Positions 26,506 to 35,856 of a stretch of 54,482 bases of DNA are shown in pieces. The stretch lies in contig NZ_FQZG01000024.1 in assembly GCF_900141915.1 (NCBI RefSeq), forward strand, positions 1-54,482, given 5' to 3'. The DNA is from Tessaracoccus bendigoensis DSM 12906 (GTDB lineage Bacteria; Actinomycetota; Actinomycetes; Propionibacteriales; Propionibacteriaceae). The position numbers were made by a program, and so were the translations under genes. Each line of letters opens with the position of its first letter. Position 1 is the first letter of the stretch. A model generated the notes under the pieces. The model searched no databases. It was not told the DNA's origin and saw only the letters and a program-made list of their open reading frames with translations.

Positions 26506-26655
26506 GGCCGCGATGCGGGAGGCCGGGATCAAGCGCGTGATCTGGGTCTCAGCCAACGGCATCTACGGCGAGATTCCGGGCGCATACGGCTTGTGGAACG
26601 AGATGATGCTCGGCAGCACCCTGGACGCGTACGCGGCGGCACCGAAGTCGGCCAC
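26475..26655 (+). pseudogene. Fragment of an NmrA-like NAD(P)-binding protein
   Basis: Plus strand codons read VVAAMREAGIKRVIWVSANG, then IYGEIPGAYGLWNEMMLGST, the fourth/fifth strand region of atypical SDR (NmrA-like) oxidoreductases. Neither the Rossmann start nor the C-terminal half is present. It abuts the end of hipA. With the MBL fragment it is rearrangement debris. Confidence 0.5.
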
Positions 26656-26660
26656 TGGCC

Positions 26661-27884
26661 TTACGGAAGGTCCGCCAAGTGGCCCTGGGCCTCGGCCAGG
26701 GGGCGTTGGAGGAGGCGGACCTCGCGGTCGTCGATACCGAGGGAACGTGCATGGGCACTCCAGGTGGAGGCGGCGCCGAGGACATCGGCGAGGATGCTGC
26801 GCCACTCTGGGTCCGGGATGCCGAACTCGCGGGCGAGCTCAACTAGGGCTTGCGGTTCGGCAGCGGGGCGGTCTTCGCCGTCGATGGTGGTGGCCCGCCG
26901 CGCCCCGCCAACGGGGTTGGGCGTGATGTCGAAGGCGGGGGAGAGGTGCCAGCCGGATCTGCTCCACAGCACGCCGTGGTTCTTTAGGTGGTCGTCGGTG
27001 TTGCGCATCGCGATGCTGAACGCGACGCGACGCCACAGCTCACGCAGGGTGGCCGCCAGGTCTTGGACGTCGAGGTCGGCCAGCGCCTCGGCGATGTCGA
27101 GGTAGTCGCCGGAGGCAGCGTCCAGGGCATCTGTGATGGCGAACGCTGAAAGGTAGGGGATTCGGCCCGAGACGCTCCTGTCGAACCGGTCAACCAGCAG
27201 CGCATGGGAGCTCCCGACAGAAGCCAGCCGATTGGCCGGGACCGTGATGCCCGCCGCCGTAGCGAGGTCGAGGCACAGCTTCTCCCAGGCGACGACATCG
27301 ATGCCGTCCGCGCGATCTCGCGTGGAGGGGAACTTGGCGATCATGAGGCGGTCCCCGTCCCTGACCGATGCCTTCGGGCGAACGCCGCCCAGGCTGGCAG
27401 TACCGGCGTCGACCAGAACACGGACGGCTGCCAGGTCGTCGGCGTCCTCCTCGACGGCGTTGGCCGCCTCTGCCAACTCTTCGAGGGTGACCAGGTTCGG
27501 GATCTCATGGCTGGTGGCGAGGAAGGGCCCGGAGGGGGCGCCCCGCAGCCGCAGGGCGCCGATGCGGGTCAGGTCGTCGACCGCCAGCAGCTGTTCGGCC
27601 CCTGACGGCGCGTGCCCGCGATGGGCGCGCAGGATCAGTCGCCGGCCCCAGCCGTCGGGGCCTGCGTCGGCGAGTCCGCGCGGAACATGCGCGCCGACCT
27701 GGCTGGCGGCGTCGAGTGGCGTGTTGGGGTCGAGTGCCGGGACGCCGGGTGACCCGAGGTAGGTGCGGTCGTAGGTGAACTCGGAACGGACCGTTCGGCC
27801 GCGACGGTCGTGAATCTCGACCGTGCCCATCGAGTGTGGTTCGCCTTCGAGGTCGATGTGGACCTCGATGTGGTCGACCGTCAT
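26661..27884 (-). CDS. hipA: HipA-family serine/threonine kinase toxin
   Basis: A 407-residue protein. The N-terminal domain (FTYDRTYLGSPGVPALDPNT, GLADAGPDGWGRRLI) is followed by the HipA kinase core: SLGGVRPKASVRDGDRLMIA with the phosphate-binding loop, LLVDRFDRSVSGRI, RVAFSIAMRNTDDHLKNHG (catalytic loop with Asp and Asn) and LSPAFDITPNP (metal-binding Asp, activation region). HipA kinases phosphorylate aminoacyl-tRNA synthetases or related targets and induce dormancy. ATG 27884 overlaps the hipB stop. Confidence 0.92.
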   Translation of the reverse strand: MTVDHIEVHIDLEGEPHSMGTVEIHDRRGRTVRSEFTYDRTYLGSPGVPALDPNTPLDAASQVGAHVPRGLADAGPDGWGRRLILRAHRGHAPSGAEQLLAVDDLTRIGALRLRGAPSGPFLATSHEIPNLVTLEELAEAANAVEEDADDLAAVRVLVDAGTASLGGVRPKASVRDGDRLMIAKFPSTRDRADGIDVVAWEKLCLDLATAAGITVPANRLASVGSSHALLVDRFDRSVSGRIPYLSAFAITDALDAASGDYLDIAEALADLDVQDLAATLRELWRRVAFSIAMRNTDDHLKNHGVLWSRSGWHLSPAFDITPNPVGGARRATTIDGEDRPAAEPQALVELAREFGIPDPEWRSILADVLGAASTWSAHARSLGIDDREVRLLQRPLAEAQGHLADLP

Positions 27885-28174
27885 CGCCGCACCCGCTGGG
27901 GGAGGATCCGGTCGGCGCTGGCGCGGCCGAGGTCGGACTCGTACGGGTCCACGGCGTGGAGCATCTTGGTGTTCTGGCCGAGAACGCGGAGGACGGCGAG
28001 GACCGAACCGAGCCTTACCCCGGGGTCGCCGTGCTCGATCTTTCTCAGTGTCGGGCGGGACACGCCTGCGCGCTCGGAGACCTGGGCTGCGGTGTAGCCC
28101 AGGAGCTTGCGCCAGGTGACGATGTGGCGCGCCAGTTCCGCGGCGTCGCGTTCGGTCTTGCCCGCCCCGATCAT
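27881..28174 (-). CDS. hipB: HipB-type XRE antitoxin
   Basis: A 97-residue protein. The helix-turn-helix reads ELARHIVTWRKLLGYTAAQV and SERAGVSRPTLRKIEHGDPG, and the C-terminal tail is LGRASADRILPQRVRR. ATG 28174 lies behind AGGAGGAGT; the frame could extend to 28192. It is co-transcribed with hipA (4-bp overlap) and should repress the pair through the palindrome upstream. Confidence 0.9.
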   Translation of the reverse strand: MIGAGKTERDAAELARHIVTWRKLLGYTAAQVSERAGVSRPTLRKIEHGDPGVRLGSVLAVLRVLGQNTKMLHAVDPYESDLGRASADRILPQRVRR

Positions 28175-28203
28175 GACTCCTCCTAGTGGCATGGATCGTT
28201 GCC

Positions 28204-28230
28204 ACTATATCAATTAGAAACGCTGTTTCT
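28204..28230 (-). promoter_or_regulatory. hipBA promoter/operator region
   Basis: The minus strand has a TATAGT -10 (28209-28204) about 30 bp before the hipB ATG. Immediately upstream lies the palindrome AGAAAC-GCT-GTTTCT (28216-28230), placed where a HipB dimer would block RNA polymerase. The stretch is AT-rich relative to the neighbours. Confidence 0.6.
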
Positions 28231-28283
28231 TTCCAGTATGGCTCACATCGGGACGGCTCGAGGTGTGTCAAGGTCCATGGGCT

Positions 28284-28376
28284 ATTGAGCAGGATCTACT
28301 GCTCGTTGGCCAGATGCTGGCATCGTCAGCAGACAACGCCGAGGTCGCTTCAATGAGTTGCAAATCCTGCTCAAAT
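28284..28376. repeat. Dispersed palindromic element B, copy 2 (93 bp, inverted relative to copy 1)
   Basis: Ends TTGAGCAGGAT (28285-28295) and ATCCTGCTCAA (28364-28374) are inverted repeats. The inner 21 bp at 28319-28339 is the exact reverse complement of about 25160-25180 in copy 1. The rest of 28175-28544 contains only the hipB promoter and no further gene. Confidence 0.8.
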
Positions 28377-28544
28377 CTCTGCCCAACTGACGGGGTTCCG
28401 ACGGCCTCATGGGGAGCAGCGACTCCTCCGCAACGACCATCGCCGTCAGGTGGACCCTGTGCGCGGTCTTCTGGCCATCCAGGCTCTGATGGCTTTGTGC
28501 CCACGGGGCACCGGCGAGCCATTCAGTCGCGGTAGCTTGGGTGC

Positions 28545-29453
28545 ATGGCCGATATTCAAGCAGCCCGCGCACCCTCCGGCGATCATCTCCGGCTCGTCTG
28601 GCCCCAGTGGCAGGGCGGGGGAACTGGCAGCGTCGAGGCATTCGTTCCCGAGTTCCCGCTGCCGGTCGCCCGCCGTGGTTACGCCGTCGGCACGGCCGTC
28701 CTCGAGGCCATTCTGCCCCGCCACGACGGCCCGACGGCGCACGTGCCGGTGACGATGAGCGACGACGGCCTCGAGGAGCGCGACGGCGTGGAGGCCAAGT
28801 CGATCGTCGCCACCCAGCTGGCCAGGGCGTTGGAGATCGTCAAGGTCCACGACCCGGCCCGGATCACGACGCTCGGGGGCGAGTGCTCCGTCAGCGTGGC
28901 GGCGTTTACGCATCTGGCCGAACGTTACGGAGACGACTTGGCGGTCGTCTGGATCGACTCGCACCCCGATGTCGGCACCCCAGAAAGCGAGTACCCGGGG
29001 TATCACGCGATGGCGGTGGCCACCATCACCGGGCACGGCGACAGGGATATTCAGGCGCTGCTGCCGGCCACGGTCGCTCCCGAACGGGTGGCGCTGGTGG
29101 GCCTGCATTCCTGGACCGACGACGACTTCCCGAACGTGGCGAAATGGGGGATCACGACCTTCGGCCCGGATGAGCTACGCGAGTCGTCCGGGGCGCTCCT
29201 CGACTGGATCGCCTCCACCGGTTGCTCAAGGGTGGCCGTCCATTTCGACGTGGACACCGTCGACAGCTTGGAGGTCGTGCTCGGCCTCGGGCCGGAGCCG
29301 GACGGCTTGACCACTGGCCAGGTGCGCCGGATCGTGGCCGACATCGCTGATGTGGCCGACGTCGTGGCGTTGACGGTGGCCGAGTTCCTGCCGAGGCAGG
29401 TCATGAAGTTGCAGGCTCTGCTGAGCGGGTTCCCGCTGTTGGATGAGGGGTGA
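28545..29453 (+). CDS. Arginase/agmatinase-family hydrolase
   Basis: A 302-residue ureohydrolase-fold enzyme. The binuclear-metal ligands are visible in ITTLGGECSVSV (usual GGDHS varied to GGECS), VVWIDSHPDVGTPESEYPG (D-x-H-x-D) and VAVHFDVDTVDS (D-x-D). The second element, YHAMAVATITGHG, resembles the usual HGMP-type loop. The change of His to Cys in the first motif is seen in arginase-like members of uncertain substrate. It probably hydrolyses a guanidino or related compound, but arginine as substrate is not assured. It is isolated in its orientation between hipBA and the restriction locus. Confidence 0.83.
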   Translation: MADIQAARAPSGDHLRLVWPQWQGGGTGSVEAFVPEFPLPVARRGYAVGTAVLEAILPRHDGPTAHVPVTMSDDGLEERDGVEAKSIVATQLARALEIVKVHDPARITTLGGECSVSVAAFTHLAERYGDDLAVVWIDSHPDVGTPESEYPGYHAMAVATITGHGDRDIQALLPATVAPERVALVGLHSWTDDDFPNVAKWGITTFGPDELRESSGALLDWIASTGCSRVAVHFDVDTVDSLEVVLGLGPEPDGLTTGQVRRIVADIADVADVVALTVAEFLPRQVMKLQALLSGFPLLDEG

Positions 29454-29481
29454 CCCGGAAGATCGGCTGAGTCGGTCCGCA

Positions 29482-29526
29482 GTTGGTTGAGCCGCCCGGC
29501 GAGCTCTGCGAGCAGGCGTGTCGAAA
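29482..29526. repeat. Second occurrence of the window-start dispersed repeat
   Basis: TTGAGCCGCCCGGCGAGC (29487-29504) ... GCGAGCAGGCGTGTCGAAAC matches the reverse complement of the tandem units at 1-90. It lies just after the arginase-like gene. The remainder up to the hsdM start shows only a GGAGAGGG ribosome site. Confidence 0.7.
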
Positions 29527-29740
29527 CCCTCCTTGCGCACGGTGCAGGGTGTTGGCCACTGGTTCTTGTTGGTTGGGTCTGTGCGCACGTCTCGATGGTT
29601 TCGTCACGGGCCGTTCGTTCCTCACGGCCCGGCTCAACCGTCGCTCGGTCAGGCCGGGCCCTCCGGCGACCTTCTCTCAGACGACGCTGCTACCTTGAAC
29701 CGAGAGATATGGCAGGCGCCTCGGCGCGGGAGAGGGTCAC

Positions 29741-30664
29741 ATGGCACCGACGACCAGGGAAGCTCAGCGGGCGGAGCTCCACAAGACGATCTGGCGCATC
29801 GCCAACGACCTGCGTGGCAGCGTCGACGGCTGGGATTTCAAGAGCTACGTGCTCGGCATGCTGTTCTACCGGTTCATCTCCGAGAACCTCACCAACTACC
29901 TCAACGCCGGCGAGGCCGCCGCCAACAACACCGGCTTCGACTACGCCTCACTATCCGACCAGCAGGCAGAGTTCGCCCGCGAAGTGACGGTGGAGGAGAA
30001 GGGTTTCTTCATCCGCCCGTCCGAGCTGTTCAGCAACGTCCGGGCCCAGGCCGCAGGCGACGAGAACCTGAACGAGACGCTGGAGAGCGTCTTCCGCAAC
30101 ATTGAGGGATCGGCAGTCGGCACCGAGAGCGAGGACGACCTCAAGGGCCTGTTCGACGACCTCGACGTCAACAGCTCCAAGCTCGGCCAGAGCGTGGCCA
30201 AGCGCAATGAGAAGCTCGTCAAGCTGCTCGACGCCATCGGCGACCTGCCGCTGGGCAACCTGGAGCACAACGCCATCGACCTGTTCGGCGACGCCTACGA
30301 GTACCTCATGCAGATGTACGCCTCTCAGGCGGGCAAGTCCGGCGGCGAGTATTACACGCCGCAGGAGGTCTCCGAGGTGCTGGCCCGCATCGCCGTCGTC
30401 GGGAAGACGCGCGTCAACAAGGTCTACGACCCGGCCGCCGGCTCCGGTTCGCTGCTGTTGAAGTTCGCGAAGGTGCTCGGCCCCGGCAACGTGGGCGGGT
30501 TCTTCGGCCAGGAGATCAACCTGACCACCTACAACCTTGCTCGCATCAACATGTTCCTGCACGACATCAACTTCGAGCATTTCGACATCGCCCACGGCGA
30601 CACCCTGCTCGAGCCCGCGCACCGCGACGAGGAACCGTTCCAGGCGATCGTGTCGAACCCGCCC
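29741..30664 (+). pseudogene. hsdM: Type I restriction-modification methyltransferase HsdM, 5' part (interrupted)
   Basis: Codons 1-308 of HsdM. The N-terminal helical domain is present ([30 protein letters not shown]), then the SAM-binding motif I in [16 protein letters not shown], and the frame reaches AIVSNPPF at 30644-30667, the catalytic motif IV. There the HsdM homology stops and the ORF runs 30 codons into foreign sequence, ending at 30757. The missing C-terminal third is found at 44217. This is insertional disruption by the island. GGGAGAGGG supports ATG 29741. Confidence 0.92.
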
Positions 30665-30698
30665 TTCCCCCGAAAGTTGGCGTGTTGGCCGCTAGGGT

Positions 30699-32195
30699 GT
30701 GGCTGTGACGTCGACGCCAGCCCCGGTGATGTGGAGGCTTGGACGCTCGCTGCCTGACGGCGACGGCGCGTCTCCCGTCGGCGGAGCGGTGGTGCCACAG
30801 TCGTTGGCTCAGCGGGAGCGGTCGCTCGGTCTGCTGCCGGGTCATCCGTTCCTGTTGCGTCCGGACGGGGTGGCTGATGCGGACGTGTTGGCCTTCTTCG
30901 CGTCGTCGAGTTTCAAGTTGTTGAGCGAGCAGACGCGCGTCTCGTACGCCAAGGATTTGCGCTTGTTCCTGAGCTTCTTGGAGTCCCAGTCGAAGTCGTG
31001 GCGGGATAGCACGCCTGCAGACCTGTTGGATTATGAGCACTGGCGCCGGCGTGACCCGGCCAACCCGCACCGGGTCTCTGGGGCGAAGTTCAGCCGCGAG
31101 CTGGCGGCGTGCAAGAAGTTCTTCGACTGGCAACGCCAGCGCGGGGCGATGGCCGCGAACCCTTCCGTCGGGCGGGCGACCCCGTGGCAGGACACCGGTG
31201 GCCACTCGCTCCGGGCCAAGGATGCCCGTTCGACCAGGGTGAAGTGGTTGACCCCGCGGGCGTTCCAGCAGTGGCGCGATGTCGGGTTGGGCGGGCGCCT
31301 GGTGGATGACTCGAGGGAAGCCTCCTGGCGGGGCCGGAACGACGGCCGCAACCTGGCGTTCGCGGACCTGTTGTGGACGAGCGGCCTACGGTTGCGTGAG
31401 GCAGGAACCCTGTTGGTGTCCGAGCTCCCCGAAACGGACACGAACGCCCGCTACCTGCGCGCCAGGGTCGGCGAAGCCGTCGCGAAGGGACGGGGCCGGG
31501 ACTTCTGGATGGCTGCTGATGCCCGCCGCGAGTTGGACGGTTACGTCGCTTCCACGAGGGCGACGGCGGTCTCCCGAGCCCGCCGCGAAGGAAGGTACGC
31601 GGAGCTGCCGGGGAAGCTCGTCGTCGTGGGCCGGGACCGTGATCGCCTGCAGGTACGCGGTAGCGCGGCGGATGATCCGGTCACGACGGTCATGGTGGGT
31701 CAGCTCGACGCCCGCGACCGCGCCCGCCTGTTCCTCGAGGGACCGGACGGGCTGGAACCGGCGATGCTGTTCCTCGGCGAGTCGGGTCTACCGATGCATT
31801 ACGAGTCCTGGGAGGCGGTCTTCGCCGGCGCGAGCCGCCGGTGCGCGCGGCTGGGGGTGCCGGTCGCGTGCTACCCGCACATGCTGCGTCACTCGTTCGC
31901 GCTCCGGATGCTGGTCACCCTGCTGCACGCCTTCGACCGAAGGATGGGGCTGACCCCGGACGAGCGGCGCGACTACCGCCTGTTGTTCGGTGACCCGTGG
32001 ACGCTGGTGCAAACTCTGCTGGGCCATACCAATCCGCAGACCACCCGTGACATCTACCTCGAACCGGTCAGCGGTCTCCAGGTCGACCTGTTCCTCAACG
32101 GTGACCAGGCCGGAGCCAGCGATGATGCCTTCGCCGACTTCGTCCAGCGCCATCTCGCCGACACCGGACTGGTCAACCTGGGACGTGAGTCCTGA
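30699..32195 (+). CDS. ginA: Tyrosine recombinase, first of three (GinA-like)
   Basis: A 498-residue site-specific integrase starting at GTG 30699, only about 35 bp inside the island; GTG 30705 is a close alternative. An N-terminal SAM-like core-binding domain ([34 protein letters not shown]) is followed by the catalytic domain with Arg in [15 protein letters not shown], the His-x-x-Arg box [13 protein letters not shown], His in [13 protein letters not shown] and the nucleophile Tyr in that motif. All catalytic residues are present, so it should be active. It overlaps the next recombinase by one base (TGATG). Confidence 0.88.
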   Translation: MAVTSTPAPVMWRLGRSLPDGDGASPVGGAVVPQSLAQRERSLGLLPGHPFLLRPDGVADADVLAFFASSSFKLLSEQTRVSYAKDLRLFLSFLESQSKSWRDSTPADLLDYEHWRRRDPANPHRVSGAKFSRELAACKKFFDWQRQRGAMAANPSVGRATPWQDTGGHSLRAKDARSTRVKWLTPRAFQQWRDVGLGGRLVDDSREASWRGRNDGRNLAFADLLWTSGLRLREAGTLLVSELPETDTNARYLRARVGEAVAKGRGRDFWMAADARRELDGYVASTRATAVSRARREGRYAELPGKLVVVGRDRDRLQVRGSAADDPVTTVMVGQLDARDRARLFLEGPDGLEPAMLFLGESGLPMHYESWEAVFAGASRRCARLGVPVACYPHMLRHSFALRMLVTLLHAFDRRMGLTPDERRDYRLLFGDPWTLVQTLLGHTNPQTTRDIYLEPVSGLQVDLFLNGDQAGASDDAFADFVQRHLADTGLVNLGRES

Positions 32196-33973
32196 TGGCC
32201 CGCGCTGCGATGCCGGCGGCGGGGTACCGCCGCCCGGATCGTGTCGACCCCTCCGGTCTGAGGGTGTCGGTCATCGGCACCGACGGCACCGAACTCGGAC
32301 CGTTCGACTTCGCCGCGGCACCAGCCCATGGCCAGGTCCGGACCGAACTCATCGCTGCCTTCGTCGCGGCGACCGGCCCTGATGGCCGGTGGCGTTCGGC
32401 CTCGTCGATGGGCCAAGCCCACAGCACGACGCTGACGTTCTTGCGAAGCCTCGACCGGCTCGGCATCGACATCACCAGCATGGCCCAGTTCGGCCCCGAA
32501 GCGTGGTGGACGTGGCGGGCCGACCGGGAGTCGTCCAACCGGTGGCCCGGTCAGATCAACATCATGCGGGTCCTGCTCAAGGGCGTCCCCGAGGTAGGCC
32601 CGCTGACCCGCCGGGCGTTGGCCCAACGGACCCACAAGCCCCGCTCACGCATGTACGGGTCCTACTCGGTGGCCGAGTTCGAGGCGATCCGTCGCCGCGC
32701 GGCTGAACTCGTGCGAATCGCCGAAGCCCGGATCTCCGCCAATGTGGCCGCGTTGCAGGAACACCGCCGCGGACAGGGCGGCCCGGAGCCGACCGTCCGG
32801 ATCGGCGACCGAGCGTTGACACGCGGCGCCCTGCTCGAGCAGCTGCAAACGGAGGGACGACTGACGTTCGGCAGTGATGCCCGCACTGTCACCCGGGACG
32901 TGGCGGCGCTGTTGGGAACCGGTGACCTGCACCCCACCTATGCCCTGTACCCGACCCGCCCCGAACTGCTCTCGGTCATGGTGCTGCTCGTCTGTGACCG
33001 CGGCTACAACCTGTCGACCCTGCAGTCGCTGGAAGTCCCCGACCGGGCCTCCCCGGCCGGCGTCGACGCCGACGACGCCCCGGTATTCGTCGCGCACCTG
33101 GACAAGCCCCGGCGGGGACACCGCCGCTACTTCACCAACTCGTTCGCCGGCGCTCACGCTCACACCCTGCAGCGGGCACTCACCCTCACCGAACCCGCCC
33201 GGGCCTGCTTGGCAGGGCTAGGCCACCCGACCTCGCGGCTGCTGATCGCCGGCACCTCCCACGGCGCCACCGACCACCCCACCCGCATCTTCGTCACCGA
33301 CGGGTACACCCGGGGCGGTTCGGTGCGCCGCTGGGAACAGGTCGCCGCCCTGACCACCGACCAGGGTGAGGTCCTGCGGCTCCACTTCAACCGGCTGCGG
33401 CTCTCCGAACAGGTCATCAACCGCAAATCCAGCCAGAACACCGACACCGTCAGCGAGGACGTGTACCGACGCCCCGACGCGCTCACCGCCCACCTGCTCC
33501 AGGACGTCATCCTCGACGGCCAGGCCGACGCCGTCGCCCACGCCGAACAGACACTACGGATGCGCTACACCAGTCATCTCCCCGACCTGCAGTTGCCTCC
33601 CTCGACCGCGCAAGAGGTCGCGGACGGGATCCTCGACACCGCGGTCGGGGCCTGCCTCGACTTCACCCACAGTCCCTTCACCGCCGACGGGCACGCCTGC
33701 ACCGCCTCCTTCCTGCTGTGCCTGGCCTGCCCCAACGCGGTCGCCACCCCAGCACACCTTCCCCGCCTGCTGCTCCTGGCCGACGCGTTGGACAACCTGG
33801 CCTCGGTCAACCCGGTGCGCTTCGACCGGCTGTACCGCGAGCACCGTCAGCGACTGGAGCACCTACTCACCACGCGCGCCACCGAACCGGACCGCGCCTC
33901 CGCCCGCCGGGCCACCACCGACACCGACCGCACCACCATCGAGCGACTGCTGCGACGGGACCTCGACGCATGA
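32195..33973 (+). CDS. ginB: Large tyrosine-recombinase-like protein, second of three (GinB-like)
   Basis: A 592-residue integrase-like protein. The early part reads FDFAAAPAHGQVRTELIAAF and TTLTFLRSLDRLGIDITSMA, a core-binding-like domain. The later part has VMVLLVCDRGYNLSTLQSLE (position of the first catalytic Arg), LRLHFNRLRLSEQVI (His-x-x-Arg-like) and a C-terminal Cys-containing region (ASFLLCLACPNAVATPAHLP). Motifs are more divergent than in its neighbours, as is typical for the middle recombinase of such trios. ATG 32195 overlaps the first gene, and its own stop overlaps the third (ATGA). Confidence 0.8.
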   Translation: MARAAMPAAGYRRPDRVDPSGLRVSVIGTDGTELGPFDFAAAPAHGQVRTELIAAFVAATGPDGRWRSASSMGQAHSTTLTFLRSLDRLGIDITSMAQFGPEAWWTWRADRESSNRWPGQINIMRVLLKGVPEVGPLTRRALAQRTHKPRSRMYGSYSVAEFEAIRRRAAELVRIAEARISANVAALQEHRRGQGGPEPTVRIGDRALTRGALLEQLQTEGRLTFGSDARTVTRDVAALLGTGDLHPTYALYPTRPELLSVMVLLVCDRGYNLSTLQSLEVPDRASPAGVDADDAPVFVAHLDKPRRGHRRYFTNSFAGAHAHTLQRALTLTEPARACLAGLGHPTSRLLIAGTSHGATDHPTRIFVTDGYTRGGSVRRWEQVAALTTDQGEVLRLHFNRLRLSEQVINRKSSQNTDTVSEDVYRRPDALTAHLLQDVILDGQADAVAHAEQTLRMRYTSHLPDLQLPPSTAQEVADGILDTAVGACLDFTHSPFTADGHACTASFLLCLACPNAVATPAHLPRLLLLADALDNLASVNPVRFDRLYREHRQRLEHLLTTRATEPDRASARRATTDTDRTTIERLLRRDLDA

Positions 33974-35856
33974 GTGCCCTCACCTCCCCAGCCTGGCGCG
34001 ACCACCCGACGATCACCGCCGGCGAACCACTCCTGCCACCCCCAGGCACGCTGGTAGTGCCCGGCGGGGCACGCTTCGAAGACGACACGTGGGACCTGTC
34101 CCCGTTGTGCCCCCGACCGACCACTCGCTGGATCGTGCTGCACTTCACCCATGTCCCGGCCGTGCTGCGCCCCGACATCAAACACTTCTTCCACCTGTTG
34201 CTGACCATCGATACCCCGCTGGAGCAACTCGACCGGCCTGCCAGCGCCCGCAAGCGGCTCTCGCCGTCCACGCTGACGACCCTGTTCCAGGACCTCAGAC
34301 CGTTCCTCAGTTGGCTCGAGGCGCGCGGCACCCGCGCCCTTGACGAGGTGACCGAGCAGGACCTGTACGAGTACGCGGAGCAGGTCGCGTCCGCCCCGGT
34401 CGGGCAGAACCCCAAGAGCCGGCGCTTGTTCGCCCTGTCCCGGCTCTGGCTGATGGCTCCCTACCTGCGCCGTTCCGGCCGGCTCCGGCAACCCTTCTGG
34501 GAACGCGAAGGCATCGAGCAGATCGTCGGCAAGAGCGAATGGACCGCCGAAAACAAGTCGGTACCCATCCACCCCGTCACCATGTCCGCCGTGCTGGTGT
34601 GGTGCTTGCGTCTCATCGAGGATGCGCCGCACGTGGTGTCCCTGCTGCGCACCCCGAACCCTGCCGCGACCGGACCGCTTGGGGGAGCAGCGCCGATCCC
34701 GACGGGCGGGACCTGGACCGGGGAGGTCACCCCCCGCCAGGTCGACCCGCTGCGGCGCAGCCTCACCACCGCCTGCCTGATCACAATCGCCTACCTGGCC
34801 GGGATGCGCGCCGACGAGGTCCTCGGACTGCGTCGCGGTTGTTGCACCCCCACCATGGACGGCGGCCGACCCTCCGGCGCGTACGCGATTCGTGGCCGGA
34901 CCTACAAGTCGGCCGTCGCCGACGGTCGCTGCATTCCCGCAGGCGTCGAGCGGGACGTTCCCTGGGCCGCGATCAAGCCGGTGGCCGACGCGATCGCCGT
35001 CATGGAAGCGCTGCACACCGAGGACCTGCTGTTCAGCGACAGCTTGTTCAAAGCGCGGCTCAAGCCCACCGTCGTTCTCGATCCGGGGGCACCGTCCTCG
35101 AGCCGCGTCCGGGAGTCCATCGCGCACCTGACCGCGTGGTGCAACCGCCGAGCGGTCGAACTCAACCGGCCCGGCGAAGCCATCCCGGCCGACCCCGACG
35201 GCAACATCAGCCTGCGCCGGTTGCGGCGCACCCTGGCCTGGTTCATCTACCGCAGGCCCCGCGGCCGGGTCGCCCTGGGTGTCCAATACGGGCACCTCCA
35301 CGCCGCCACCACCGACGGCTACGGTGGCCGCGTCTCGGCCGGGCTACGCGACCTGTTCCCAATGGAGGAAACCTTCGCCATCAGCGACACCCTGCACCGG
35401 GCCGCCGACCACCTCCAGACTCACCCGACGGTCAGCGGGCCCGCCGCCGGCCGCTACCGCGCCGCAGTCACCGAGTACCAGCACCGCTACCAAGGCCTGT
35501 CCTTGACCCCCAAGCAGACGGCCGCTCTCCTGGCCAACCCCGACCTGCGCGTCCACGACGCCGCCGGGCAAACCCTCGCCTGCTGCTTCGACGCCCGAAA
35601 AGCCCTGTGCCGCAAAGCAACCAGCCCCACCACCGCCTCGACAACCCCGGACCTGACCGCCTGCGAAGACCGTTGCGCCAACATCGCCCGCACCGACCGG
35701 CACATCGCCGCCGTCCAGGCCGACCTCGCGGCCTTGCAGGCCGAACTCGCCGCGCCCTTGACACCCGCCCCACTGCGGCATCGCATCGAACTGCAGATCT
35801 CCCGCCGCGAAGCGATCATCCAAGCCCACCACGACACCCCGGCAGGACCACCGTGA
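33970..35856 (+). CDS. ginC: Tyrosine recombinase, third of three (GinC-like)
   Basis: A 628-residue integrase starting at ATG 33970 within an ATGA overlap. The core-binding domain includes SPSTLTTLFQDLRPFLSWLE. The catalytic part has Arg in TIAYLAGMRADEVLGLRRG, the RRLRRTLAWFIYRRPRGRVA box, then YGHLHAATTDGYGGRVSAGL with His and the nucleophile Tyr. A C-terminal extension carries Cys pairs (CCFDARKALC, CEDRCANIARTDRHIA) that look like a zinc-binding element, and an alpha-helical end (VQADLAALQAELAAPL). Its stop overlaps the GTG start of the small fourth gene. Confidence 0.88.
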   Translation: MSALTSPAWRDHPTITAGEPLLPPPGTLVVPGGARFEDDTWDLSPLCPRPTTRWIVLHFTHVPAVLRPDIKHFFHLLLTIDTPLEQLDRPASARKRLSPSTLTTLFQDLRPFLSWLEARGTRALDEVTEQDLYEYAEQVASAPVGQNPKSRRLFALSRLWLMAPYLRRSGRLRQPFWEREGIEQIVGKSEWTAENKSVPIHPVTMSAVLVWCLRLIEDAPHVVSLLRTPNPAATGPLGGAAPIPTGGTWTGEVTPRQVDPLRRSLTTACLITIAYLAGMRADEVLGLRRGCCTPTMDGGRPSGAYAIRGRTYKSAVADGRCIPAGVERDVPWAAIKPVADAIAVMEALHTEDLLFSDSLFKARLKPTVVLDPGAPSSSRVRESIAHLTAWCNRRAVELNRPGEAIPADPDGNISLRRLRRTLAWFIYRRPRGRVALGVQYGHLHAATTDGYGGRVSAGLRDLFPMEETFAISDTLHRAADHLQTHPTVSGPAAGRYRAAVTEYQHRYQGLSLTPKQTAALLANPDLRVHDAAGQTLACCFDARKALCRKATSPTTASTTPDLTACEDRCANIARTDRHIAAVQADLAALQAELAAPLTPAPLRHRIELQISRREAIIQAHHDTPAGPP

